Source: Nematostella vectensis
Lineage: Eukaryota > Cnidaria > Anthozoa > Actiniaria > Edwardsiidae
DNA: 64,000 bases
NCBI RefSeq assembly: GCF_932526225.1
Contig: NC_064040.1
Span: 2,889,894 to 2,953,893, forward strand
Direction: 5' to 3'
This document shows positions 49,501 to 61,145 of the stretch, piece after piece. Made by a program: the position numbers and the translations under genes. A model generated the notes under the pieces. It was not told where the DNA came from and did not search any database. It worked only from the letters and a program-made list of their open reading frames with translations. How positions within the stretch are numbered: position 1 is the first letter of the stretch; the number at the start of each line of letters is the position of its first letter.

Positions 49501-51896
49501 GTTATTCAGCACTGTCCTTTGGACTGGAAGCACGGTTGTCATGCCAACGCACAGTGCCGTAATACAATTGGTTCATACTCATGTCACTGCAATAGCGGTT
49601 ACGCCGGAAATGGGCGCAGCTGTTCAGGTGTGCGGGTTTAAAGCAAATCTAAAGTTATGTCGAATGTGTACCTAGATTTTTATTTTCATGTCTCATTTCC
49701 AGTCTCAGTCCAATGAAAACGCTTTAAATCATTTTGCCCGTAGATATCGATGAATGTACCTTGGGAACGCACGGTTGTCATGCCAACGCACAGTGCCGTA
49801 ATACAATTGGTTCGTACTCATGTCACTGCAATAGCGGTTACGCCGGAAATGGACGCAGCTGTTCAGGTGTGCGGGTTTAAAGCAAATCTAAAGCTATGTC
49901 AAATGTGTACCTAGATTTTTATTTTCATGTCTCATTTCCAGTCTCAGTCCAATGAAAACGCTTTAAATCATTTTGCCCGTAGATTTCGATGAATGTACCT
50001 TGGGAACGCACGGTTGTCATGCCAACGCACAATGCCGTAATACAATTGGTTCGTACTCATGTCACTGTAATAGCGGTTACGCCGGAAATGGACGCAGCTG
50101 TTCAGGTGTGCGGGTTTAAAGCAAATCTAAAGTTATGTCAAATGTGTACCTAGATTTTTATTTTCATGTCTCATTTCCAGTCTCAGTCCAATGAAAACGC
50201 TTTAAATCATTTTGCCCGTAGATATCGATGAATGTACCTTGGGAACGCACGGTTGTCATGCCAACGCACAATGCCGTAATACAATTGGTTCGTACTCATG
50301 TCACTGTAATAGCGGTTACGCCGGAAATGGACGCAGCTGTTCAGGTGTGCGGGTTTAAAGAAAATATAAAGTTATGTCAAATGTGTACCTAGATAATCTT
50401 AAGGGATTGTTAGCATAAACACAGCAAAATTTAAAGGAAAAGTAAAAGAACCGACTGCAATCAAGTGCAATAATGCTTATTATGCTAAATTAGCTTGTGA
50501 GATTCACTTTTTCCTCTGTAGACGAGGCAAAGATATTGAATATTACTTTATGCGCTTTCCTTCTAGAAAAAATGCGTGTTAGTGTTAGTTTTCTATAAAC
50601 GAAAAAATGACTTTCAGGATTTCTTAGTTTCGTAGTCTTACGGTATTTTTGCTTAACAAGAAAAATAAAATAATTTGAGATGTGGACGAATGTGGGACTG
50701 GGTGCCATGGTTGCCATGGCGACTCTAGATGCATCAACACACCTGGATCTTACATATGCCGTTGCAACGACGGGTTTTATGGGGATGGCAAAACGTGCAA
50801 TAAGCTCGTCGGTTAGTTGAAAGTATAGAAAAAAAAACTAATCTGGAAAAACGTTTATCAACTGTTTGTCTTAGTTAAGTTTAGTTAGTTAAATTTCAAC
50901 AGAATAAGATAATGATATTGAGAGACGCTTTTTATTTATATCGAAAACAAGATAAAAGATATCTGATTTGAATCTACCGTTAATTTACCTTTGCACATCT
51001 TTCAGTGAATCAATTTGACAACGCGGGGCACTCTGGAAGATCAGGCCCGATACAAACTTACCGTGTCCCAAGAACCGGTCGTTATATAATCGAGGCTGGT
51101 GGCGCACGTGGTGGTACACACAGTCCAAGTTATGGTAGTCACCCCGGCACGTACTACGGTGGTAAAGGCGCCACCATGTCCGGCATCTTCTCCCTCTCAA
51201 GCGGCACCGAGCTGAAGATTGTGGTCGGTCAGCGCGGAGGGGACTCGGTAGAGGTGCAAGGTGGACAGAGCACCACACTGACAGCAGCACAGCTTGGGAT
51301 GTCTGTGGAGGATAATGCAGGCACAGGGGGAGGGGGTGGGTCGTTTGTGTATACAAGCGGTAGAAGGCTGTTAGTAGCAGCCGGTGGGGGAGGGGGTGCG
51401 TCTAGTGGGTGCAATGGAGTGGATGGTCAGTCAGGTGAAAGTGGAACTAGGAGCTCTGGGACAAATTATGGCAGAACTCGCGCGGGAGGGACAGGGGGCA
51501 ATCCAGGGGAGTGTAACAGTGCTGGAAGTAGCTATCATGGGGGAGTGGGTGCGGGTTGGAATGGTGCGGGTTGTGCAAGGCTTGGGCAACACGGAGAGCG
51601 AGGGGGGGTCTATAACGGAGGGATGGGTAGGGGGGAGGGCTGGGGGCATGAATAGTGGCTACAATGGTGGCCCTCCCCCGGGTGCCGTGGGGGGATTTGG
51701 TGGAGGGGGTGGAGGATCCGAGGATAACGGTGCCTCAGGGGGTGGTGGTGGGTATTCAGGAGGTGGGAGTGGAACACTTAAGGAACAAGCCGGTGGGGGA
51801 GGGGGTTCGTATTGTGGAGGAAGTAGCTGTAGTGCTGTTACAGGCGGTAATTCAAACGATTACGGTTTTGTAAAAATCACATACATTGGTGTGTAA
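46594..51896 (+). CDS. secreted PAN / EGF / glycine-rich domain protein
   Basis: Predicted secreted adhesive or matrix-type protein; role unknown. Exons: 46594-46783 (signal peptide with SALCLMMSMATCLG), 47411-47610 (PAN/apple-like: CTFECLSEEWCHSLNF...CELIS), 48651-48762 (EGF: SPCEDSPCKNGYC...CECPAGFTGQTC), EGF-CA exons 49744-49866, 49983-50105 and 50222-50344 (D(I/F)DECTLGTHGCHANAQC), 50680-50811 (DVDECGTGCHGCHGDSRC) and 51006-51896 (glycine-rich, ALK/LTK-like). All junctions after the first are compatible, with every EGF exon in phase 1. One problem: a run of 7 G at 51602-51608 (6 G in the paralogue) shifts the frame inside the last exon. Corrected by one base, it would run to TAA at 51896; this may be a homopolymer error. 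The acceptor at 50679 (TTTGAG) is weak. The arrangement parallels the preceding damaged gene. Confidence 0.75.
47581..47857 (+). repeat. tandem repeat of the PAN-exon tail and splice donor, about 5 copies
   Basis: The exon ends GACAAAGACTTCGTGCACCT TGGGATAAAG|GTAAGC at 47610. Copies of the exon tail with donor follow at 47633-47663 (|GTAGGC), 47727-47755 (|TTAAGC, donor lost), 47791-47820 (|GTAATA) and 47840-47851 (partial, CAG|GTAGGT). Spacing is irregular (about 30-100 bp). Confidence 0.85.
47885..48012. mobile_element. foldback element with about 45-bp inverted repeats
   Basis: Left arm GGTCATGCCGGGAAATATCA...GAGGCTTTGGCG (47898-47933) and right arm CGCCAAAGCC...TGATATTTCCCGGTATGACC (47961-47997) are inverted copies with a 27-bp loop that itself holds GTCGAC/GTCGAC-like inverted pieces. 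Intronic; no coding capacity. Confidence 0.8.
49073..49406. mobile_element. small element with G/C-run terminal inverted repeats and internal CGGATT repeats
   Basis: Ends GGGGGGAGGGGGGTGAATAG (left) and CCTATTCACCCCCCCCCCCC (right) are inverted repeats. AGTTAG occurs directly on both sides (49073-49078 and 49401-49406), a possible 6-bp target duplication. The roughly 290-bp core is built of many degenerate (C/G)GGATT(T) units. Located in an intron of the EGF gene. Not recognised as a known family. Confidence 0.6.
49505..50360 (+). repeat. 239-bp tandem repeat of an EGF exon plus intron, 4 units
   Basis: Units start at 49505 (5' part divergent), 49744, 49983 and 50222. Each holds a 123-nt phase 1-1 EGF exon and about 116 bp of intron. 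Exons and introns are almost identical between units 2, 3 and 4, pointing to very recent duplication or gene conversion. Unit 1 lacks the D-x-DEC start of the EGF module and its normal acceptor, so it is probably not spliced in. Confidence 0.92.
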
Positions 51897-52587
51897 GGTT
51901 ACCGTGGGTACCGAGTGATACTTCATGTAACTTACAACTATATGCCGCCATCTCATACAAAAACAATTATTCAAATTATAAACACAAGAACAAATACTCT
52001 CCAACGAGTTGGGGAGTGTTTACATGCGCCAGGCTGAGGTAGCTTATGATGATTTCTTGATCATCATTTTGTGCAAGTAAAAGCTTAGGCATGCTATAAG
52101 TGTGAAATGATTGAAATCGACGGAGTTCTTACCTGTTGGCGTTTAAAATTCTAATTTGTATGCTTATCAAGGGAAAATATCACTAGAAACTTTTAAATTC
52201 AGTAGTATCTCTATTAGTTAAAGCAGCACCATCGCAAACCTGCCAAGTAGCTGATTAATAGAAGCTGGCCGTTTAAAAGGGGTTCCACACGAAAAGTTAA
52301 GAATTGATTGAAACTATTGTATGACTTTTAGCAAGAGCCGGTAAAAGGTAACTAAAGGTCTCCTAGGGTCCGTGTCTGTTGGATTTTGTCAAGAATAAAT
52401 TTAAAAATAAAAGTTCGTTGTTCTTTGTCTTGTGGAGATTTTTTGCTACCAAACCTGGGAATTCTTAGCTTTTATGGCACATGCGTAGTTTAAAATTTCC
52501 CTACAACATACTTGCTCTAGCGCATTGTGTTAGAGCTACAACGGCTACGAAAGAAAATGTATTCTTTTTTTCCTTTGGGCGAGATCC
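50680..52587 (+). repeat. segmental duplication, copy 2 (partner 43998-45625)
   Basis: Same block as copy 1 but mostly intact in the coding part. It has an extra insertion of about 250 bp in the 3' flank (about 52000-52275) and is cut off by the N gap. AATAAA at 52394-52399 is a candidate poly(A) signal. Confidence 0.85.
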
Positions 52588-52787
52588 NNNNNNNNNNNNN
52601 NNNNNNNNNNNNNNNNNNNNNNNNNNNNNNNNNNNNNNNNNNNNNNNNNNNNNNNNNNNNNNNNNNNNNNNNNNNNNNNNNNNNNNNNNNNNNNNNNNNN
52701 NNNNNNNNNNNNNNNNNNNNNNNNNNNNNNNNNNNNNNNNNNNNNNNNNNNNNNNNNNNNNNNNNNNNNNNNNNNNNNNNNNNNNNN
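52588..52787. other. assembly gap (200 N)
   Basis: Run of N of exactly 200, likely a placeholder for a gap of unknown size. Translations through it are meaningless. Confidence 0.99.
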
Positions 52788-55700
52788 CATGAAAGTCAAG
52801 GCGAAGCAAGCGATCGGAAAACGAAAAAAGAGTTATCTATCGGAAACGATGGACAGATGACCTGCCTAAGGAATAGGAAATATCTATAAAGTTACTACGT
52901 CTTTTTAATGTATTCCGTAAGGGAAACGTCAGAAGTGTCTTAATAAATTTTGCTCTGACGCACTACGGAGACTTGATTAATAGTGGGAGCATAACGTTGC
53001 ACACCTACAGATATCACAATAACGAATTTGAAAGAGGCCTAATTCCTCCCACAGCTCTTAAATTAACTTCATGTGCCATACCTTATTTGCATTATCAAGA
53101 ACCCTAGACTTAACCAAAATAAAAACTGAGCTGGATTTTTTTACCTTTATTTCCTTGTGAAATAACAGGAAGATTATTGTTATTCGATGCCTGGGGAAAT
53201 AACCCACCGATAGATAGAAAAACATGGACAAAAAAAAATAATTACTCCCACGGGTATATTACCACTAAAGGGAAAACACAATAATTAAAGACAAAGCGGA
53301 GGCCTATTTTTTTATAATACCAACAAAATAACTTCTTTGCTCAAGTGAAGACTACCCTGCTAAGATTTTGACCTCCCGTGCTCCACCCCACCGATAAAGA
53401 AAGCTGAATTCGATAATACATATCAACAAATAACCACAAAATGTAAACAATGTATTGTGGGATGTGTTAGATGGTCTTTTAAGCATTAGTTCTTTTTATT
53501 AATCGATCATTCCTTATGAGGTACATAAATCAAATTATTTTATATTCTTTTTTCTCCAACTCGATAAGCAGAAAACCGCAAATTTCAGAAATACATCTGA
53601 TGACCATAAGACCAGTGCTAACAACAGAAAATAACCCGAAGCGCAAAGAGGAACATTGACGACACACAGGAAAATGATTGACACATAATGCATTACGAAT
53701 CGGCTGTTAAAGTGCGCATACCCGTTGGCTATTGTCGCCCCGCCAGATAGCTAACTATCGATAACTAAAACACGCGCAAGACTAGTGGATTACGACACCC
53801 CAGCAAACAAAGAAAGAAAATGGATTTTCATTAGACTTTTGCTGAAGATATTTTAGGCGATAAAATAAGCAAACGATTGTGCAATAACAAGTTGAAATGA
53901 GTTCTGTCGAAAATGGGCAAAGCTAAAGATGGAAAATGATTTGCGACCCATCTATCAATTCTGAATTATCTCTAATGCTTATAACAGTTCAAATAGGCTT
54001 TGGAATCAGTAGTTTTGACGTTGCCCGCCAAAACTTTGCGCAAGATACCCAAACTTTCCTCTTAAAAACAGAAACTGCAACAGGAAAATGAAAAGTTCTT
54101 CAAAAATTAGGTGAGTATTCCATTTAATGCTTTTTTTGCTATCAATGTTATTTGATGTCACTTTAACCAGACACGAAGTAACTTGAAGTAGTCTATTTAA
54201 ATGCAAAAAGGAAGGTCAGGACTGAGGCAACACGGTAAAGAGTCAGTCTGGAGGGTAAGTGTATCAGTGCTTTAATAAATCTACTGTCCTTTAAAACTTC
54301 TACTTTTTTCAATATGCGATCGAAGAATTTGTCTGGCTATAAGGAAAGACAAAACAGATTCACCGTTAAAACTTCCATCGCTGATAACGGAAGTTATCTT
54401 TTTTAAGATCATATGGATGGTAAAACATTCTTGTTACTTTACGAACATTAAAAAACACATTTGGGAAAGTTCTACCGTACATGTAACAGGCAAAGAACAG
54501 TTAGAATATTATTTGATTCTATTTATCTCAACGACAAATAAGGCGGACCATACAACCTCCTTTAAAGTATAAAATAATAAAACATAGACATTTGGGCGCA
54601 GAAAAGTTCGTCTTGCTCAACTTTCTTGTTGGCGCGTTTATTCTATTTGAATGAAAATTCTGAACACGAAAGCTCTGATTTACTTTTCAGTAAATTGTTG
54701 CGCTAAGATATTTTGCGTAAAATCGCAAAAAAAGAACGCCGAAATAAAGCGCACGAGAAAGCTGCCATAAAACAGATTAGTTTGATCCTTAGTTCCTTGA
54801 TCTCCTCTTGCAATGGGTTTATGGCTCCATTTTACAAAGTTGTATTGTGAGAGGTTTTGAACTAAAGTTGGCCAGAATCGGGGGGGGGGGGGGGGGGGGG
54901 GTGCTTAAAATGCCCGAATGCGGAGGACGGAATCCATTATTGAGGACTAAAAAAATAAATTTTTCCGAGTAAAAGCCTCGATATGCTCCCAGGAGCGTTC
55001 ATAATCCTAGGTACGAGCCTACGGCGCTTTTTCTAAACTGTTTACGCAATTTCCAATGCCAAGACCAAGAGGGTGTGTGGTATCATTTTGATGCGTTTTT
55101 CATTTTCAGACGTGGGCAAAAGACTTTGATTAATCCGTCGCTATGAAATAATGATTCTTTAGAATCTTTATAAGCAGAGCTGTGACAGGCCTAGAAATAT
55201 CGGGGGGGGGGGGGGGGGGGCTTTATACAGGCATGATTGTAGCTTTTTTTCATCTGGAGCTAGGGTAATATTCTTGATTGAGGTACTAGATAAATTACCC
55301 TCCAGAGCCTAGAGATATTCCAGGCTCTGGAACCAGGGTATAGATAAATGAATTACCTTTTGTCTCACAAGAAAAAAAATCAAATATAAAATAAAAAAGT
55401 ATAATTAAACCGCTGTACAATATAAAAAAATAAAAAAATCCGTGTCAGTATCATAATCGCCTGTGTATTTTTTTATCCTCACCCTTGGAAAACTGTTAAA
55501 GGTCAACCTATCACTTCCACAAGACACTTACAATATTAGGGTAAAGCTATCGACATATCGACAGAATGGCTACATCTCAGTAAAGAGAGATGTGTCTCTC
55601 TTCTTAGTTGATTCCATGGCCAACATAGTTTCATACTGTTTTAGGGTGTAATGAGGAATAGTGCTAAGCTATGAAATAGTGTCCGTTAACGTCAAGAGAG

Positions 55701-58700
55701 TGCGACGTCTCTGCATCTTTGGTGATTCAAAACAACGCTAGGAATGCTGCAGCGGATGCCTCGATGTGTTGCCATAAACTCGACATTAACCGTTCAAGGT
55801 AATTTTTACTCTTAACAAGATAATCTAGCGATTTTCATACGTGGGAATTTGCATTGGTGGTACAGTGTGCATAGTGGTAGAGATAGCTTATTACTGCATA
55901 AGTGAGGTTGCACTACAAAATAAGCGGTGCTGAATAACACAGAATTTACGGATAAAAAGGATACGTTTAATTGGATGGATCCCTTTCATCTTCTAGAAGG
56001 ACATCCTGTAAACAAACCTTTTCAAGTAAATTCTGAAACTTTAACAGCCCATGCCAGCCAACACCTTCGCGATTGTTTAAACCGATATTATTGGAAGAAA
56101 AATTATGAAATTACCATCTAGAATAAAAACTAATGCTTTATCTAACGAAAGCAGTCAAACATATTACGACAGCTGCTCAAAATCAGCCGATAGAAATGGG
56201 ACTTTTCTCAAGCTTCCTACTCTTCTAGGATGACAAAAATGGCGACTGACTAAGTCTGTGTAAAAAGTGATAATATGCTGGATCCTGGATGTAGCCAGAA
56301 TTTTCTTTAAGTGATAGAGTCAGGGATTTATAAAAGTGATAGGGTACGCAGTAACGGATATTATGCAAAAAACTCAAGGATTTGGTGATTCATTAATCAG
56401 AGAAGACAGCTTTTTCTAGGCAAGGAGGGCTTCGTGCCCCCCTAAGCACACGCTAGCTACACGCATGCTTACGGAAGAAACATCACGTCGTAACTAAAAG
56501 TACAATGTCAAGAAGCCATATGCCTTTTTAAAACTAACGTCGCGTTTTTGTTGAAGTGTTGGGATTATTTGTAATCTTTCATTAAGTTTTGTTGTCTCAA
56601 GTAAAACGTCACTTCATTTGCCGCAAAAATCCAGCCACCCAGGTTAATGACGATAGCGTTATAAACATAGTCGTATCCTGACAACAAAGCCTTTGTTGGC
56701 GGCGAGTGATTTTTAATATATTACTTTTCCTTCTTCCTACATCAAGCCCCCAAGCTGGAACTTGGATTTCACGTAGCTTGAAAATAGCCATAAATCAATT
56801 TGAATAATTCAAAAGAATCGCTCACGTTTTGTTTTACCCTTGCAGTGATGCTAGAGCATGTTTGGCCAATACGTTAAAAAATCAATTGAGGGGTGTAACT
56901 CTACAAACAGGTCTCTTTGACATACATGAAACGTCCGAAAAATGCCTTCGGAATACCCCTACAATGCTCTATCAAGGATAAATGCAACTGGCTAAAAGCC
57001 TTAGGTTGATAAACTTCCGTGGAGGAAATTCTGAAAAGTACAATCGGCCTTCTCCACGCATTATTATTGATAATTTGTTTCCTTTTCACTGGTAGACTGA
57101 CTGCTTATCCAAAAAAATAATGCTCTGGCCAGCCAAGTACCCTGTTGATATAGCATTACGGAAAGCAGATATTTCCTCTTGTACGAAATACTCCCAGACG
57201 CACAAGGCTAGAATAGATAAAGAGGAAGTACGAATCACTAAGAGCGAAAACCAAGTCGGCCGGCAGAGACCATGCGATAACAACGAAACACAGTAATGGA
57301 CTTTCTAGACATTTAACCACAGGGCAGAGAGGGCAGACATTAAAAGCTGATAAATAAGTTGTAAAAAAAATAAGAAACATTGAAATTCTGTATTTTGTCT
57401 TCCGAGAGGTTCTAATTCAAAGGGTTTATCAAGAAAATAAATAAATAAACAAAATAAATAAATCAATATTATTCATCGCAGAATGACAGTTTTTTTTAGC
57501 TTTTTGTGCGCAAATGGGAAAGAAGCGCGGGGACATTTTCATTTATTTTTAATTCACATTGTAATGCATTGAACGAATAAGAAAATCTATACAGTAGTGA
57601 GAAATTGAAAAGGTGTTCAGCCTCACACGAGCTGTCATCGCAGCGTCGAAATATATATCTAGCAAATTAAATATGTTTTTATTCAAAAGGGTAATTAAGC
57701 ACTCAGTTTGAAAAACAAAACCACAGATTTATCTTAAATCTCTCAATCAAGGACCACCTACGTAAGCTGATGCTGCCCTCATGGGATTCAATGTCGATCT
57801 ACCTACTCCCTCCATACGCTTGACCAAATACCAGAAAACGAGCTGGAATTCGTAAAGAATGAAACATCATTTGATTTATGTGCTTTTTACTTGTTTTAAC
57901 AGGGCCGTAGCATGGGGTGGGGCACTGGGGGGGGGGGGGGGGCAAATAATCTTTATTCTCACAAGTAATCATTGCAAGTCTATTTGTATCTGAATGTGGG
58001 CAAAGGTCTATCGTAATACTACAAAGGACGTCGTTTGTTGAGTGCAATGCAAACAATACAACGTTGTGTGTGTTGCTAGAAGCAATCTCCATTTGTGGTA
58101 GCTCTGCTTATAATAGCCCTGTACGTGCTCCCGGTAAATCATCAAAAACAAAAGGATAGAAAAAATCCCGGAGGGAAAGCAAAATCTATTATAAATGCTA
58201 CGCGAATTTAGCAGTGAATTCTCATTGATTGCCTTATCCTTTCAAATCTTGAAATATGTGATATGTTTTGTGCACAAACTTTATCGGTTGCATTTGGCAA
58301 CACACGTAAAGCCCGCCAAAAGTAGAAGTGTTGTCGCCATGCAAAGCCATTGATCACGTCCATAGAGCACGCGTTTTCGTGACGATGACATATTACAAGT
58401 GAGGTCGGTAAAAGGAAAGTCTTGTAATCTATTAAATTTGAGTGGCTAAGTATGGAAAGGTCGCCGGCGCCATAACAACAAAATGTGAACGGAACAGCTG
58501 CTAAAGTATAACAAAAAGAAAGAAAAAATACTATAAAGATACAAATAAAGTGGTATAAAGAAATAAAATGTTAGACTGCTAAGCTAGACAAAATATGGGA
58601 GGGCAAAGATGGAGTAGAAATCTAATTGTGAATGAGAAAAAAATTGGTGTATTCTTTAATCAACCAATTTGCGCCTTTCCTTGAAATAAGAATTTTTCCC

Positions 58701-60104
58701 GTTTTGCTTCTTCTGTCATCGTGCGGCCTACAGTTGACAAAAAGCTTTTGAAAAAACCAGCCCTCATAACGCTTCTGGCAAATGTTTCAATATAAAAATT
58801 ATGTGCTTCGTATAATTATAAAGCTATTGACCAAGATAATGAGTTTTTTAGAACTCTAGCGCAGGAGCTTAATTATGGGAAAGGTGGATGGCCTCAGGGG
58901 ATTTGAAATAAAGTGTATCACCCAGTAAATAATAACCTAAGAAAAAATAAAAAACCCTAAGCATTCCGTGTTTATTGCAAAATGTTTGCTAGTATAAGGG
59001 TACAACATTCTTCAAATGTGAAACTTTTCTCAAGGTGAAAGTCAAATTATCAAGCCTTGGTGAAGCAATTACCTCATCTGTTACCCTTCACAAGAGCATC
59101 TTATAGTAAACAATGCCCTCGTTAAAGCGATAAAGTTTCTTTCAGGCAGTGATTCTTATTGAAGGGACTGGTGATTTGTAAGACAGGACAATTTGGTTTT
59201 TTCCTTCCAAGAGAATGACATGTACATCCATAATGAATTTATTCGAGAGGGTAAACATTAGTTTTGTCAGAAGTAAATAATGATATAGTGCCTTTAGGCT
59301 ATAAAAGTTTTTGGCCATGTTTTTACTAAGTTTGAGAGCTACTTAGAAAAAAAGCCTCAATGGGATTCAGGGAAAAAATGTTTTCTTAAACCTAATGTAC
59401 AAAAGGATATTGAATGGAGACATTGTTCTTCTTTCACAAATTGGGTCAGCGTCTACAGCATTAATTTCTATTTTTATCTTCGCAGATAACAAAGCAATTA
59501 AGTTCATCGCCTCCCACGAAAAAAATATCTCAGTCGCCGGAAAACCTGAACAAGCCAAGTCGACAGCAGCTTTCAAAATCAGGCTCCTGCTGACGAGTTG
59601 TCAGGGTCTAACGAATTGGTATAATTAGCTTACTTAAAAAGAGAATACGCATTTGGTAAGCAGCTCCTCCTTTAGCAAAAACAGGAACAAACAATTGCAG
59701 GATTCTGGAGGCGAGAGATTTGTGCACAGCTTGGCTCGGTAAGTTGCGGTGTGCGGTCTCCAGGACTCCGTTGGTCTTTTTTCAATTCTAAGATTGTTGT
59801 CGATAAAAACACTTAGCTCGGTTTGTTTTCTTGAACATTTGGTAACGTCTGGAAGAGAACTTGAGCCATAGCAACTTTATTTTCAAGCGCGGCAAAGCCA
59901 ATCAGCAGAAGAAGAAAAAGAGGACGTTAAGACGAAAACTGCGTCTGAAAGGGAGTGTCAAGAAAAGGCAACGGCAGAGACACAAAGAAACGATCTAAAG
60001 TTGAAATGGAAAGTTCTAAATGAAGAGAGCAATTAGATGTTACTTTGCAAACGCTAAACAATCCTTACGATCAAGCCTACACCTTCAATTCGAAATACAT
60101 ATTG
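52788..60104. other. gene-poor, AT-rich region
   Basis: About 7.3 kb without recognisable coding sequence; the open frames are all under 100 codons and show no family motif. Contains poly-G runs at about 54880-54901, 55202-55220 and 57929-57943. The last is preceded by GGGCCGTAGCATGGGG, resembling the element end at 12335. The 5' UTR and promoter of the downstream GPCR should lie in its final part. Confidence 0.6.
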
Positions 60105-61145
60105 ATGAATTTCGCGCCAGCCATAATGAACAATTCCACTGCAGACATCGCTTCAGGATCAGCAAGCACTGCCTTACGAGCCATGCGCCTTACGCTCTAC
60201 CCTCTGACGTTTGTGGTCGGTTTAGTAGGAAATGTGTTAGTGTGTGTGCTTGTCTTCACGTGGCGAAAGACTAAGAACTTTAATAATTCTCGCTATTTCA
60301 TCCTTAATCTGAGTATCTCGGATCTGCTGGTGTTGATAATGTTCATACCGTTTGACTTGGCTTATTTGGAGAACGACATGGTCTGGAAGTACGGTCTATT
60401 CATGTGCAAGTTTATAAACACGTTATCGTTTTTGTCTGTTATCGTGTCTGGGACAACACTAGCGGCGATCAGTGTGGACCGCTATCGCGCAGTCGTCCAC
60501 CCGCTAAGCCCCCCCTTTACGTTCAGAACCGTCTCTTTGATCATCCTGGTTATCTGGGTTTACTCTGTATCAACACTACTGCCCTTCGCCGAATCCCTCA
60601 CCATCCTCCCGAGGGGGTCATGCCAGAATGATTACGCCTGGTGGCCTAACTACACCACTGTACAATTGACGTTTGTCCTCTGCGCGTTCACCCCCGGATT
60701 CGTAATCCCAATAACGTGTATTGTCGTGTTCTACTTGTTGATAGCGCGGCATTTAAGGAAAGAACGTGAAAATCATGACCTCCTGCTGCGAGGCGACATC
60801 GCGAGACTACGAGTGAGACAAAACAGTAAAATGATCAGAATCCTTAGCTGCCTCACGGTGGCGTTCACAATCTGCATTCTTCCCAGTTATACCATCATTC
60901 TTATGGTTATGTTCTACAAGGGGACAAGCTCTTTGCCGTACATAGACGAAGTGCATGAGTTTACGCGCTTGCTTATGACGGCTAACAGTTGCTTGAACCC
61001 TGTTTTGTACAGTGTTGTAAGTCGTGAGTTCCGCGCTGAGCTGAGAGGGCTCTTGAAACGGAGGAGGGTAAAACGGGCGCGAACTACGTTTAGTACAACC
61101 AAAAACACAAGCTTCATGGTGTCGAAAAATGAGACACCATGCTAA
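60105..61145 (+). CDS. class A G-protein-coupled receptor, single exon, 346 aa
   Basis: Plasma-membrane seven-helix receptor, peptide-receptor-like; ligand unknown. Start chosen at the first ATG in the open frame (60105); an alternative ATG is at 60126. The frame is open further upstream but without ATG. Motifs: NNST glycosylation site, GNVLVC (TM1), LNLSISDLLVL (TM2), Cys101/Cys173 disulphide pair, canonical DRY (125-127), CILP in TM6, NPVLY (298-302), and a basic C-terminal tail (KRRRVKRAR). It is closely similar to the GPCR at 8663-14943 but has no intron in this stretch and keeps the DRY motif. The frame is fully open, stop TAA. Confidence 0.93.
   Translation: MNFAPAIMNNSTADIASGSASTALRAMRLTLYPLTFVVGLVGNVLVCVLVFTWRKTKNFNNSRYFILNLSISDLLVLIMFIPFDLAYLENDMVWKYGLFMCKFINTLSFLSVIVSGTTLAAISVDRYRAVVHPLSPPFTFRTVSLIILVIWVYSVSTLLPFAESLTILPRGSCQNDYAWWPNYTTVQLTFVLCAFTPGFVIPITCIVVFYLLIARHLRKERENHDLLLRGDIARLRVRQNSKMIRILSCLTVAFTICILPSYTIILMVMFYKGTSSLPYIDEVHEFTRLLMTANSCLNPVLYSVVSREFRAELRGLLKRRRVKRARTTFSTTKNTSFMVSKNETPC

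Noticed and set aside
52481-52889. Open frames across the N gap
   Set aside because: Built from N; no information.
53000-59900. Scattered 60-97 codon frames on both strands
   Set aside because: AT-rich sequence, no motif, no splice-linked partners; consistent with chance.
60045-60104. N-terminal extension of the second GPCR
   Set aside because: The frame is open but has no ATG before 60105; the extension would need a TTG start.
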